Assembly: GCA_040905445.1 (NCBI GenBank)
Contig: JBBDRN010000002.1
Location: 1-13,638, forward strand
Direction: 5' to 3'
Source of the DNA: SKPT01 sp040905445
GTDB lineage: Bacteria; Planctomycetota; Phycisphaerae; Phycisphaerales; Phycisphaeraceae
Length of the DNA stretch: 13,638 nucleotides
Below are positions 1-7,033 of the stretch, in pieces. A program made the position numbers and the translations under genes. Under the pieces are notes generated by a model. That model was not told the DNA's origin. It saw only the letters and a list, made by a program, of their open reading frames with translations, and did not search any database. Each line of letters opens with the position of its first letter. The stretch's first letter is position 1.

Positions 1-35
1 GGGGGGGTTGGGGGGGGGGCGGCACCCTCCCCTGG

Positions 36-55
36 CCCCTCCCTCAAGGGAGGGG
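36..55. repeat. C-run/G-run hairpin in upstream spacer
   Basis: An 8-bp perfect stem (CCCCTCCC at 36-43, GGGAGGGG at 48-55) closes a TCAA loop. There is no T-run on either side, so it is not a classical intrinsic terminator. It could end transcription coming from outside the window or be a dispersed intergenic palindrome. Just after it, a 15-bp direct repeat (GGGAGCGGAAGGATG) occurs at 54-68 and again at 81-95. The stem and the repeat are read directly; any role is a guess. Confidence 0.4.
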
Positions 56-120
56 GAGCGGAAGGATGCGGAGAGGGAGAGGGAGCGGAAGGATGTCGGA
101 CGCGGCGGTGTGGCGGGGGC

Positions 121-151
121 GGTGGGTTGCGCTTCGCTTCACCCACCCTAC
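121..151 (-). repeat. REP-like palindrome with GTAG foot
   Basis: Read on the minus strand, this is a GTAG tetranucleotide (151-148) followed directly by a hairpin. Its outer arms are GGTGGGT (147-141) and ACCCACC (127-121), with an inner 3-bp GCG/CGC stem. A short palindrome with GTAG at its 5' foot is the layout of REP elements mobilised by REP-associated tyrosine transposases (RAYT, the IS200/IS605-related TnpA-REP family). No transposase gene is in the window. The hairpin is certain from sequence; membership of a genomic REP family is inference. Confidence 0.45.
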
Positions 152-224
152 GGCAAGGCGGGGGAGGGGACCCGGTTACGAGGCGGGTGATGGGTGCTTT
201 GCAGACGGAGGTTGCTGAGCAGGG

Positions 225-1139
225 ATGGCCGAGCCCAGCGAGATTGAGCGATACCTGCTCGACGGGGTGCGGGCGGGTCGTGCGGAGGCGTGGTCGCGGC
301 TGGTCGAGCGCTACCAGGGGCGGCTGCTGTCGTTCGCGCGTCGCCAGCTTGGTCAGAACGCCGACGCCGAGGACGCGGTGCAGGAGACGTTCGTCCGCTT
401 CGTGCGCAGCCTCGACCGGTTCCAAGGCCAGGCGAGCCTGGAGACGTACCTGTTCACGATTCTGCGGCGGCACATCATCGACCAGTTCCGCGGCCGATCG
501 CGAGCCGTCTTCGCCCTGCAGGACCAGGCGAGAGCCCCGGCGCGCGATGACCCGATCCAGGCGCTGCCGGCCGATGATCCGACGGCGAGCTGGCACCTTC
601 GCCGCGATGAGCAGCAGCGCTGGATGGCCGACGCGCTGGGCGAAGCGCTCGCGGAGATCACCGAGCGACTGCGCCAGGAGTTCGCCTTCGAGCAGCTCGA
701 GATGCTGGACCTGCTCTTTGCCGCCCAGCTTCCCAACCAGCAACTGGCAGCGGTGATGAACGTCCCGGCCCAACAGGTGGGCGTCGTCAAGCACCGCTGG
801 CTCAAGCGCATCGCGCTGGCGGTGGCGGCGCGGCGGGGCGACACGGGCGACGATCACGCCGCCGAACGCGCCCTGCTCGCGCAGGCGCCGCTGCTGACCC
901 GGCTGTGGCAGGAGCAGCGCCCGACGTGCCCCAAGCGCAGCACGCTGGGCCACCACCTGCTTGGCACCCTCGATCCGGCGTGGAGCCGGTACGTGCGGTT
1001 CCATCTCGAAACGCTCGGCTGCGCGTTCTGCCGCGCGAGCCTCGATGACCTCCACGCCCAGACCGAGGCGGCGCAAGCCGGGGCGAGGCTGCGCGACCGG
1101 ATCATGGCGTCCACGGCGGGCTTCCTGGGCGGGCGCTGA
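225..1139 (+). CDS. ECF-type RNA polymerase sigma factor with C-terminal His/Cys domain
   Basis: This 304-aa protein probably directs RNA polymerase to a specific promoter set. Residues about 10-90 match sigma region 2: the ARRQLGQNADAEDAVQETFVRFV stretch is the DAEDxVQExF core element, followed by LETYLFTILRRHIIDQFRGR. Residues about 165-196 (LPNQQLAAVMNVPAQQVGVV then KHRWLKRI) look like the region 4 helix-turn-helix. Typical ECF factors are about 160-210 aa. Here about 100 extra residues follow, with C235, H243/H244, H260, C266 and C269, including HLETLGCAFC. This resembles the zinc-binding HxxxCxxC site of anti-sigma factors, though spaced H-x5-C-x2-C. The start at 225 is supported by GGAGGT at 207-212, spaced 12 nt. 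No separate anti-sigma gene is adjacent; the next gene is convergent after 22 bp. Sigma assignment is strong; the tail's function is inferred. Confidence 0.85.
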   Translation: MAEPSEIERYLLDGVRAGRAEAWSRLVERYQGRLLSFARRQLGQNADAEDAVQETFVRFVRSLDRFQGQASLETYLFTILRRHIIDQFRGRSRAVFALQDQARAPARDDPIQALPADDPTASWHLRRDEQQRWMADALGEALAEITERLRQEFAFEQLEMLDLLFAAQLPNQQLAAVMNVPAQQVGVVKHRWLKRIALAVAARRGDTGDDHAAERALLAQAPLLTRLWQEQRPTCPKRSTLGHHLLGTLDPAWSRYVRFHLETLGCAFCRASLDDLHAQTEAAQAGARLRDRIMASTAGFLGGR

Positions 1140-1161
1140 TGCGACGAACGGACAGCGCCGC

Positions 1162-2907
1162 TCACTCGCGCGGATGCGCCTTGGCGCCGATCACCGCTTC
1201 GTGGGCGTTGAGCGCGTGCTCCTTGATGCGCCGGTAGTCGGTCAGCAGCGAGACGTACCAGGTGCTGAGGCGCGCGTCGATCTGGCTGTCCATCATGAGC
1301 TGCAGGTGCCGGTCGCGCAGCGTCTTGACGTGCCGCGTGATCGCTTCGCTCGTCGCGTGGGCCTCCGCGACGTTCAGCGCCTCGCGCCGCTCGTAGGCCT
1401 CGACGACCTGCTTGCTGAACGTCGCGACCTCGTCGTGCAGCGCCAGCAGGTCGCGCACCTGGTCGGCGGAGAGCTCCAGCTTCGCCTCCTGCAGCTTGAG
1501 AAAACCCTTGAGCACACTGACCGCCGCGTCGCTGGCGGACTCGTACTCGTGGGCGAGGCGAAGCTGCTCGCGGCCCTCCTCGGCCACGGCGTGCGAGACG
1601 TTGCCGTCCAGCACCTCCGTCAGGAACGCGACGATCTCCGCCTCGATGTTGTCGAGCACCTCCTCGCGGTGGAAGGTCTTCGTGACCAGCCGGGCGTCGT
1701 CGGGCCCGTTGAACCCGAGCTGCCTGAGCCAGTCCATCATCTTGACCAGGCCGCGGCCCATCTGGATGACCTCGCCCCGGCTCTGCTCGACGCCCAGCAC
1801 CGGCGCGTCAACGAGGCGGGCGTCGAGGTGCTTGAGGTGCGGCGTCTCCTTGCGCCCCGGCTCGGGAACGACGCGCTCCAGCATGCGGGCAAAGACGCGC
1901 ACGAACGGCAGGAACAGCAGCGTGTTGGCGACGTTGAACCCGGTGTGCGTGATGGCAATGGCGGCGGTCATGACGGCGGCGAAGGCCAGCGGGTTGCCGA
2001 AGTCGTCGAGCTGCATGGTCATCGGGTTCGTACCGTGGAACGACTCGATGACGATGGAGACGAGCTGGATGTAGAAGGGGAACACGAGCAGGATCCACGT
2101 CACGCCGATGACGTTGAAAAGCACGTGGGCGTAGGCGGCGCGCTTCGCGCTCGTGTTGGCGCCGAGCGAGGCGATGAGGACCGTGGCGGTGGTGCCGATG
2201 TTCTCGCCGAGGATGAAGGCCGCGGCGATGGGGAAGGGGATAACGCCGGTGGCGGCGGCGGCGATCAGGATGCCCAGGGCCGCGCTCGAGCTCTGGACGA
2301 GGAAGGTGAGCACACACCCGACGAGGATGCCCTTGAGCACCGCCAGGTAGGTGGCGAGCGAGACGGTGTATTCGTCGACGCTGAACCAGAGGATGGCCTG
2401 GCGGGCCTGCTCCATGTCGCGCAGCGGCTCGACGCCGCTTTTCATGAGGTCCAGGCCGAAAAAGATCATGCCCAGGCCCATGACGGCCATGGCGAAGAAA
2501 CGGATGCCGTCGCGTCGGACGAAGAGGTAGACGAGGGCGGCGACGCCGAGGATGGGCAGGCCGTACTTGCCGATCTGGAGCACGAGGATCCAGCCGGTGA
2601 CGGTGGTGCCGATGTTGGCGCCCATGATGAAGCCGACGGCCTGGTGGAGCTGCATGAGCCCGGCGTTGACGAGCCCGACCATGATGACGGTGCTGATGGA
2701 GGAGCTCTGGACGAGGACGGTGACGGTGACGCCGGTGCCGGTGGCGAGCAGGCGGTTGTCGGTGACGAGGGAGATCATCCGGCGCAGGGAGTTGCCGGCG
2801 ACGGCCTGGATGCCCTCGGACATGTATTTCATGCCCAGCATGAACAGGCCGAGGCCGCCGATGGCGGGCATCGCCATGCCCAGGATTGTTGCGAGCGTCT
2901 CGTTCAT
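1162..2907 (-). CDS. Na+/phosphate symporter family protein with PhoU-like C-terminal domain
   Basis: This 581-aa inner-membrane protein belongs to the Na/Pi-cotransporter II (NptA/YjbB-like) family, which moves phosphate with or against sodium. The membrane part (residues 1-345) carries the family's inverted duplication: QSSS at 67-70 and again at 205-208, each followed by a Gly-rich partner, GANIGTT (96-102) and GENIGTT (234-240). Residues about 375-575 are soluble and helical, as in PhoU-like domains, with an acidic stretch EEVLDNIEAEI near 415-425. The frame stays open upstream to 3066, but that part is Pro/Arg-rich and not family-like; MNETLATILG at 2907 starts just before the first membrane helix. 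No Shine-Dalgarno is visible on this strand. A weak -10 (TATTCT, minus strand, 2950-2945) lies upstream without a good -35. Direction of transport cannot be told from sequence. Confidence 0.88.
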   Translation of the reverse strand: MNETLATILGMAMPAIGGLGLFMLGMKYMSEGIQAVAGNSLRRMISLVTDNRLLATGTGVTVTVLVQSSSISTVIMVGLVNAGLMQLHQAVGFIMGANIGTTVTGWILVLQIGKYGLPILGVAALVYLFVRRDGIRFFAMAVMGLGMIFFGLDLMKSGVEPLRDMEQARQAILWFSVDEYTVSLATYLAVLKGILVGCVLTFLVQSSSAALGILIAAAATGVIPFPIAAAFILGENIGTTATVLIASLGANTSAKRAAYAHVLFNVIGVTWILLVFPFYIQLVSIVIESFHGTNPMTMQLDDFGNPLAFAAVMTAAIAITHTGFNVANTLLFLPFVRVFARMLERVVPEPGRKETPHLKHLDARLVDAPVLGVEQSRGEVIQMGRGLVKMMDWLRQLGFNGPDDARLVTKTFHREEVLDNIEAEIVAFLTEVLDGNVSHAVAEEGREQLRLAHEYESASDAAVSVLKGFLKLQEAKLELSADQVRDLLALHDEVATFSKQVVEAYERREALNVAEAHATSEAITRHVKTLRDRHLQLMMDSQIDARLSTWYVSLLTDYRRIKEHALNAHEAVIGAKAHPRE

Positions 2908-3023
2908 GAGCGGGGAAAGCCTGAAAGGAGGCGTGAAGGCGGACAGAATAGCAGATCGGCCGCAATGGCCGCGACGCACGACCGATCGCCCGGCAGCACC
3001 GCCGGCTGAGCAAGCAAGGTGCC

Positions 3024-3055
3024 GGTGTGGCGGGCTGGCGGTGTGGCGGGGTGGC
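3024..3055. repeat. Two-copy 16-bp G-rich tandem repeat
   Basis: GGTGTGGCGGGCTGGC (3024-3039) is followed at once by GGTGTGGCGGGGTGGC (3040-3055), 15 of 16 identical. The 11-mer GGTGTGGCGGG also occurs at 107-117 in the first spacer. It lies in the divergent region between the phosphate transporter and the small gene at 3200. Probably spacer microsatellite-like sequence; no function is evident. Confidence 0.5.
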
Positions 3056-3103
3056 GGGGGTCGCAAGGGCAGGGTCGGGGCGCCGGCGAAATTGTGCCCG
3101 GCG

Positions 3104-3132
3104 TTCCACCATGGCCGTCAAGATGCTACACT
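3104..3132 (+). promoter_or_regulatory. Candidate extended -10 promoter for the small gene at 3200
   Basis: TGC directly before TACACT (3124-3132) gives an extended -10 (TGn plus 4/6 match to TATAAT). The -35 at 17-bp spacing (TTCCAC, 3104-3109) is poor, which extended -10 promoters tolerate. A start near 3139 would give a leader of about 60 nt. Suggestive only. Confidence 0.3.
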
Positions 3133-3199
3133 TATCAGCAGCGACGGCGTGTTTTGGACTTATCCCGTCCCCGCCTCGCCATTGCAAGGGAGCGTGACC

Positions 3200-3397
3200 A
3201 TGAGTGATTCATCGAACCGACGGCTGAACGGTTTCACCGCCCTGGGCCTCGCGGGCCTGATGGCGCTGGCAGGCGCCTCGCTCGGCTGCGAGCAGGACGC
3301 CGGCGACGAGATGCAGGACGCCGCCGAGGAAACCGGGGAAGCCGTCGACCAGACGACCGACGATGCCGGCGACACGGTCGACGACATGACCGAGTGA
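3200..3397 (+). CDS. Small acidic exported or lipoprotein-like protein
   Basis: This 65-aa protein has no recognised family. Residues 1-9 hold two Arg (MSDSSNRRL), then a hydrophobic stretch (FTALGLAGLMALAGASLG, 12-29) ends at the single Cys30. That is the layout of a lipoprotein signal, though SLGC is not an ideal lipobox because Ser sits at -3 and Leu at -2. The mature part is about 35 residues, very acidic (16 Asp/Glu), with repeated short Asp/Glu-Ala-Thr blocks such as DAAEETGEAVDQTTDDAGDT. It resembles small Gly/Asp-rich amphipathic exported peptides that are common but uncharacterised in planctomycetes. The start at 3200 is supported by AAGGGAG at 3186-3192. A longer in-frame reading from 2552 exists but its upstream part is Pro/Arg-rich antisense of the transporter. 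It stands alone, divergent from the transporter. Role unknown; an envelope stress or entericidin-like role is only a guess. Confidence 0.6.
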   Translation: MSDSSNRRLNGFTALGLAGLMALAGASLGCEQDAGDEMQDAAEETGEAVDQTTDDAGDTVDDMTE

Positions 3398-3917
3398 GCC
3401 ACCGGCCGCGGGGACGGCCCCCGGCGATGGCGATGGGGCGCGGGCCGGCGCGAGCGCCCGGGTGGGCTTGATGCCGCTCGGAGTGTTGTTGCGTGCGCAC
3501 ATTGCCGTGAAGACGCCTGGCCCGGGGATCGCTGCATGTCCTGAGGGGTGTGACCACATTTCCTCCGCCAACGGTGCCCCAGCCCTACGCGTCCATGAGC
3601 GTGAGCGCGGCTTTTGACACCGGGGCGCTTGGCCTGCGCGGTGTGTGCGCGCGTCGGGGCGCCTCCTTCCTACGGATCGCCCGCCTGCGATCTGGGGGCG
3701 TGCCGCGCCTTGGTCTTGTTGGAAAGGTCGGGCAGGCGCGAACCCGGGTGCGGGGGCCCGCCGTAGAGACAGCAGCGCCGGGGCTGGGGCGGGTCTGCCG
3801 CGGCGGTCGCGGGCGTTGCTCACGTTGGATGGCCTTGTTAGCGTAAAGGTCTGCTTCCGGATGTGCCGATCACGTTTGGGCTGGTACGAAGCCCCTCTTT
3901 CCTCGCTGGAGTCGATC
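3398..3917. other. 520-bp gene-free gap upstream of the lipid A cluster, with several hairpins
   Basis: I see no convincing gene here: the small open frames are Arg/Gly/Pro-rich and match nothing I know. Visible structure: CGGGG/CCCCG (3409-3413 / 3419-3423), a terminator-like stem without a T-run just after the small gene; GATCGC/GCGATC (3675-3680 / 3687-3692) with a 6-nt loop; CGGGC/GCCCG (3729-3733 / 3756-3760) enclosing CGC/GCG and a central ACCCGGGT palindrome; and GGGCT/AGCCC (3878-3882 / 3890-3894) about 23 nt before the ompH-like start. TTGACA at 3614-3619 lacks a -10 partner. The gap must hold the promoter of the lipid A cluster, but I could not place one with confidence. Confidence 0.5.
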
Positions 3918-4547
3918 ATGGAACTGACGCGTAAGACTGTTGTGATGCTCACGTTGGGCGTTGTTATCGCCGGTGCCGCCGCCGTGGCGGGGGGCAATGC
4001 CGTGCTTCTGTCGGCCGAGCCGTCGGCGGTCGCGGTCGTCGACTGGGGCCGCGTGTTCAACGAGCTCGATGAGAAGCAGGCGATCGACGGCCGCTTCCAG
4101 ACCCAGCTCCAGGAACTGGGCGAAGAGAACCGGCAACGGCAGGAGCGCGTCCAGCAGCTCCAGGAAGAGCTGCAGGGCCCCGTCGCGCAGGCGCAGGACG
4201 CCGAGGCCTTCCGCACCAAGCAGGCGGAGCTTCAGCAGGCCCTCATGGAGCACGAGGTGTGGACCAACTTCAACCAGCGTCAGATCCAGACCGACATGGC
4301 GATGGCGGTCGATCGGCTCTACCGCAAGATGCTCACCGCGGTGGACGAGATCGCCGCCGACAACGGCTACGACCTGGTCCTGAGCTTTGACGATGAGCCG
4401 CGCTTCCGCCTGGACGGCCAACAGGCGGTGATGCGCCAACTCGAGGAGCAGATCCGCAACCGCTCGGTGCTGTACGCGTCGGAGACGGCCGACCTGACGG
4501 ACCAGGTCGTGCAGCGGATGAACAACCGCTTCGAGGCGGGCGAGTAA
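3918..4547 (+). CDS. OmpH/Skp-family periplasmic chaperone
   Basis: This 209-aa protein fits the OmpH/Skp family, trimeric periplasmic holdases that escort unfolded outer-membrane proteins to the BAM complex. Residues 1-33 form an export signal or signal anchor (KTVVMLTLGVVIAGAAAVAGG after an N-terminal Lys/Arg pair). Residues 37-50 (SAVAVVDWGRVFNE) are the family's first strand, usually read as AVVDxxxVF. Residues 51-145 are a long charged coiled coil rich in Gln/Glu, the Skp tentacle. Residues 146-157 (IAADNGYDLVLS) are the closing strand. It is slightly longer than E. coli Skp (161 aa), mainly through the signal and an extra C-terminal helix of about 45 residues. The chosen ATG gives a proper signal; the frame open from 3645 has no such start. 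A weak GGAG (3908-3911) precedes it. Its stop overlaps the lpxD start (TAATG), implying translational coupling, as skp precedes lpxD in E. coli. Confidence 0.8.
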   Translation: MELTRKTVVMLTLGVVIAGAAAVAGGNAVLLSAEPSAVAVVDWGRVFNELDEKQAIDGRFQTQLQELGEENRQRQERVQQLQEELQGPVAQAQDAEAFRTKQAELQQALMEHEVWTNFNQRQIQTDMAMAVDRLYRKMLTAVDEIAADNGYDLVLSFDDEPRFRLDGQQAVMRQLEEQIRNRSVLYASETADLTDQVVQRMNNRFEAGE

Positions 4548-5569
4548 TGACCGACGCCCCGGCGACGACGAGCCGGGCGCTGGCCGAGCTGGTCGGTGGA
4601 GAGCTGCGCGGCGAGGCGGCGCTGGTGCTGACGGGCGTGGCGGAGCTGCGGGCCGCGACCACCGGCGATCTGACGTTCGTCGGTGACCGCCGCTACGCCG
4701 CCCTGTGGAGCGACAGCCGCGCCAGCGCCGCGCTGATACAGACGGGCGTCGAGCTCGAGCCGGGCCCGGGACGCGCGCTGATCCGGGTCGACGACGCCGA
4801 CTTGGCCATGGCCAAGGCCCTCGCGCACTTCGCGCCCCCCCTGCCGCAGCCCGGGCCGGGTGTGCACCGCTCCGCGGTGGTGGATCCGACGGCGGTGCTG
4901 GGCCAGGACGTGCAGATCGGGCCGTTGTGCGTCGTCGGGCCTCGCGCCCGCCTCGCCGACGGCTGCGTCCTGCACGCCCACGTGACGGTGATGGACGACG
5001 TGAGTGTCGGCACGGCGACGGAGTTGTGGCCGGGTGTCGTGGTGCGCGAGCGGTGCACGCTCGGCGCGCGGTGCATCCTGCATGCCAACAGCGTCGTGGG
5101 GGCGGACGGGTTCGGCTACCGCCCGGCGGCGGATGGGTCGGGGCTCGTCAAGATCCCGCAGATCGGAACGGTCGAGATCGGCGACGACGTCGAGATCGGG
5201 GCCGGCACGTGCATCGACCGCGCCAAGTACCAGACTACGACCATCGGACGGGGAACGAAAATCGACAACCTCGTGCAGGTCGGGCACAACGTGCGGATCG
5301 GCGCCCACGTGATCATCGCCGGGGCGTCCGGGATCGGCGGATCGGTGACGATCGGCGACGGGGCGATGCTCGGCGGAATGGTCGCCGTACGCGATCACGT
5401 GACGATCGGCCCCGGGGCGCGGCTGGCGGGTACGGCGCAAGTCATGCGGGATGTGCCTGCCGGCGAGACCTGGGCCGGAAGCCCGGCGAGGCCCTATCGT
5501 CAGGCGCTGCGCCAGGTGCAGACGCTGCACCGGCTGCCCGATCTGGTGAAGCAGTTGAAGCGCGGCTAG
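4547..5569 (+). CDS. lpxD: UDP-3-O-acylglucosamine N-acyltransferase LpxD
   Basis: LpxD transfers a 3-hydroxyacyl chain from acyl-ACP to the 2-amine of UDP-3-O-acylglucosamine, the third step of lipid A synthesis, in the cytoplasm. The length (340 aa) is essentially that of E. coli LpxD. Residues about 1-100 are the uridine-binding N-terminal domain (LAELVGGEL then LTFVGDRRYAALW). Residues about 105-300 are left-handed beta-helix hexapeptide repeats. The LpxD signature GADGFGY is at 185-191, followed by IPQIGTVEIGDDVEIGAGT and the catalytic His247 in VQVGHNVRIG (E. coli His239). Residues 301-340 form the C-terminal helices. The ATG overlaps the stop of the ompH-like gene. The lpxC/fabZ start follows after 60 bp. 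Confidence 0.95.
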   Translation: MTDAPATTSRALAELVGGELRGEAALVLTGVAELRAATTGDLTFVGDRRYAALWSDSRASAALIQTGVELEPGPGRALIRVDDADLAMAKALAHFAPPLPQPGPGVHRSAVVDPTAVLGQDVQIGPLCVVGPRARLADGCVLHAHVTVMDDVSVGTATELWPGVVVRERCTLGARCILHANSVVGADGFGYRPAADGSGLVKIPQIGTVEIGDDVEIGAGTCIDRAKYQTTTIGRGTKIDNLVQVGHNVRIGAHVIIAGASGIGGSVTIGDGAMLGGMVAVRDHVTIGPGARLAGTAQVMRDVPAGETWAGSPARPYRQALRQVQTLHRLPDLVKQLKRG

Positions 5570-5629
5570 AATGCCCGCCGGCGCCTTGTTCCCATCGCTC
5601 GCCCGGCCGAGCGGGCCCCGGCTGGACCC

Positions 5630-6940
5630 ATGGACGCGCAGCAGACGATCGCCAACCCCGCGACGCTCCACGGCCGCGGCCTCTTCGAGGGCCAGCCGGT
5701 CTCGCTGACCTTTCGTCCCGCGCCGGCAAACCACGGCGTGGTGTTCGTCCGCCGCGACCTGGGCAACGCGGAGATCCCGGCCCTCGTGCAATACGTGACC
5801 AAGCGGTCACGCCGCACGAGCCTCAAGTGCGGGCAGGCGCGCGTCGACACGTGCGAGCACTGCCTCTCCGCCGTCGCCGCGCTGCACCTGGACAACCTGA
5901 TCATCGAAATCGACGCGCCGGAGTTGCCGGCGTTCGACGGTTCGGCCAAGCCGTTCTTCGACGCGCTGTCGGGTGCGGGCGTCGAGTGCACCGAGCAGCC
6001 GCGCCAGCCGCTGGTCATCAGCGAGCCGGTGATGGTGCGCCACGACGATGCGATGGTGGCGGCGGTGCCCGCGGACGAGCCGGGGCTCCAGCTCGTCTAC
6101 GAGTTGGACTACGGGGCCGAGGCGCCGATCGGGCGGCAGTTCCGGGTGTTCGACTTTTCCAACGGCGACTACGCCCACGAGATCGCGCCGTCGCGCACGT
6201 TCGTGCTCGAGCACGAGGCCGACGCGCTGCGGCAGCGGGGCATGGGCCAGCACCTGTCCCCGGACGAGGTCCTGGTGATCGGGCAGCAGGGGCCGCTGGG
6301 GCGCAACGCGTTTCGCTTTCCCGACGAGCCGGTGCGGCACAAGATGCTGGACCTGATCGGGGACCTCTACCTGCTCGGCGCGCCGATCCAGGGGCGGATC
6401 GTCGCGTACAAGTCGGGCCACGCGCTCAACCACATGCTGGTGCGCAAGCTCATCAAGCAGCACCAGCGACAGACGCGCCGTCGCCTGGCGGTGCACCGCA
6501 ACGTGATGGACATCCGCCGCATCACGCGCATCCTGCCCCACCGCTACCCGATGCTGCTCGTCGATCGCATCGTCGAGATCGAGGCGGACCGGCGCGCGAT
6601 CGGGATCAAGAACGTGACGATGAACGAGCCCTTCTTCCAGGGCCACTACCCGGGCACGCCGATCATGCCCGGCGTGCTGGTGGTCGAGGCGATGGCGCAG
6701 TTATCGGGCATGCTGATCGGGCAGAAGCTGGAGCACACGGGCAAGCTCGCGGTGCTGCTGAGCCTGGACCAGGTGAAGCTGCGTCGGCCGGTGATCCCGG
6801 GCGATCAGTTGGTGCTCGAGGCCGAGGCGGTGCGCATCCGCAGCCGCATCGCGCACATGCGCTGCCGGGCGTACGTCGCCGAGGATCTTGCCGCCGAGGC
6901 GGAGGTCAAGTTCATGCTCGTCGACGAGGACCAGGAGTGA
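5630..6940 (+). CDS. lpxC/fabZ: Bifunctional LpxC (UDP-3-O-acyl-GlcNAc deacetylase) / FabZ (3-hydroxyacyl-ACP dehydratase)
   Basis: A 436-aa fusion. Residues 1-285 are LpxC, the zinc deacetylase that commits to lipid A. The catalytic Glu76 and zinc ligand His77 sit in DTCEHCLSAVAAL, the other ligands His237 and Asp241 in RHKMLDLIGD, and His264 in SGHALN. ATLHGRGLFEG near the N-terminus and DAPELPAFDGSAKPF (95-109) are also typical. Residues 293-436 are a full FabZ hot-dog domain: ILPHRYPMLLVDRI (301-314), catalytic His339 in FFQGHYPG and Glu353 in VVEAMAQ. FabZ dehydrates 3-hydroxyacyl-ACP, the same substrate pool LpxA and LpxD draw on. Such fusions are known from Bacteroidetes and some related phyla; in E. 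coli the two are separate genes. Every catalytic residue I could check is present in both halves. The start at 5630 fits the LpxC N-terminus. Confidence 0.95.
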   Translation: MDAQQTIANPATLHGRGLFEGQPVSLTFRPAPANHGVVFVRRDLGNAEIPALVQYVTKRSRRTSLKCGQARVDTCEHCLSAVAALHLDNLIIEIDAPELPAFDGSAKPFFDALSGAGVECTEQPRQPLVISEPVMVRHDDAMVAAVPADEPGLQLVYELDYGAEAPIGRQFRVFDFSNGDYAHEIAPSRTFVLEHEADALRQRGMGQHLSPDEVLVIGQQGPLGRNAFRFPDEPVRHKMLDLIGDLYLLGAPIQGRIVAYKSGHALNHMLVRKLIKQHQRQTRRRLAVHRNVMDIRRITRILPHRYPMLLVDRIVEIEADRRAIGIKNVTMNEPFFQGHYPGTPIMPGVLVVEAMAQLSGMLIGQKLEHTGKLAVLLSLDQVKLRRPVIPGDQLVLEAEAVRIRSRIAHMRCRAYVAEDLAAEAEVKFMLVDEDQE

Positions 6941-6951
6941 CGGCCGGCCGT
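6940..6951. repeat. 12-bp perfect palindrome ACGGCCGGCCGT
   Basis: It begins at the last base of the lpxC/fabZ stop codon. It could form a short hairpin or be an operator, but no T-run follows and the lpxA gene is only 83 bp on. In a genome this GC-rich, chance is a fair explanation. Confidence 0.25.
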
Positions 6952-7033
6952 TTGTGGAGCCCGCACCCCGGCTGCGGCCGACATTACCCGCATGGGTGCA
7001 ATTCAGCGACAAGTCGGTGACCAAGGACGAACC

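Noticed and set aside
1..20. Long G-runs at the left edge
   Set aside because: Could form a G-quadruplex, but it is at the window edge in a G-rich spacer and may also reflect assembly or low-complexity effects; nothing more can be supported.
2931..2944. AAAGGAGG followed by GTG on the plus strand near 2935-2944
   Set aside because: Looks like a ribosome binding site and start, but the frame is Arg/Pro-rich and merely runs into the small gene at 3200, which has its own binding site.
961..3009. 682-aa plus-strand open frame rich in Asp, Glu, His and Gly
   Set aside because: It is the antisense shadow of the phosphate transporter, whose minus-strand reading has clear membrane helices and duplicated QSSS motifs; the odd composition is a product of GC-rich complementary codons.
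4705..7020. 771-aa plus-strand open frame spanning lpxD and lpxC/fabZ
   Set aside because: Arg/Gly/Ala-rich reading in a shifted frame across two confidently identified genes.
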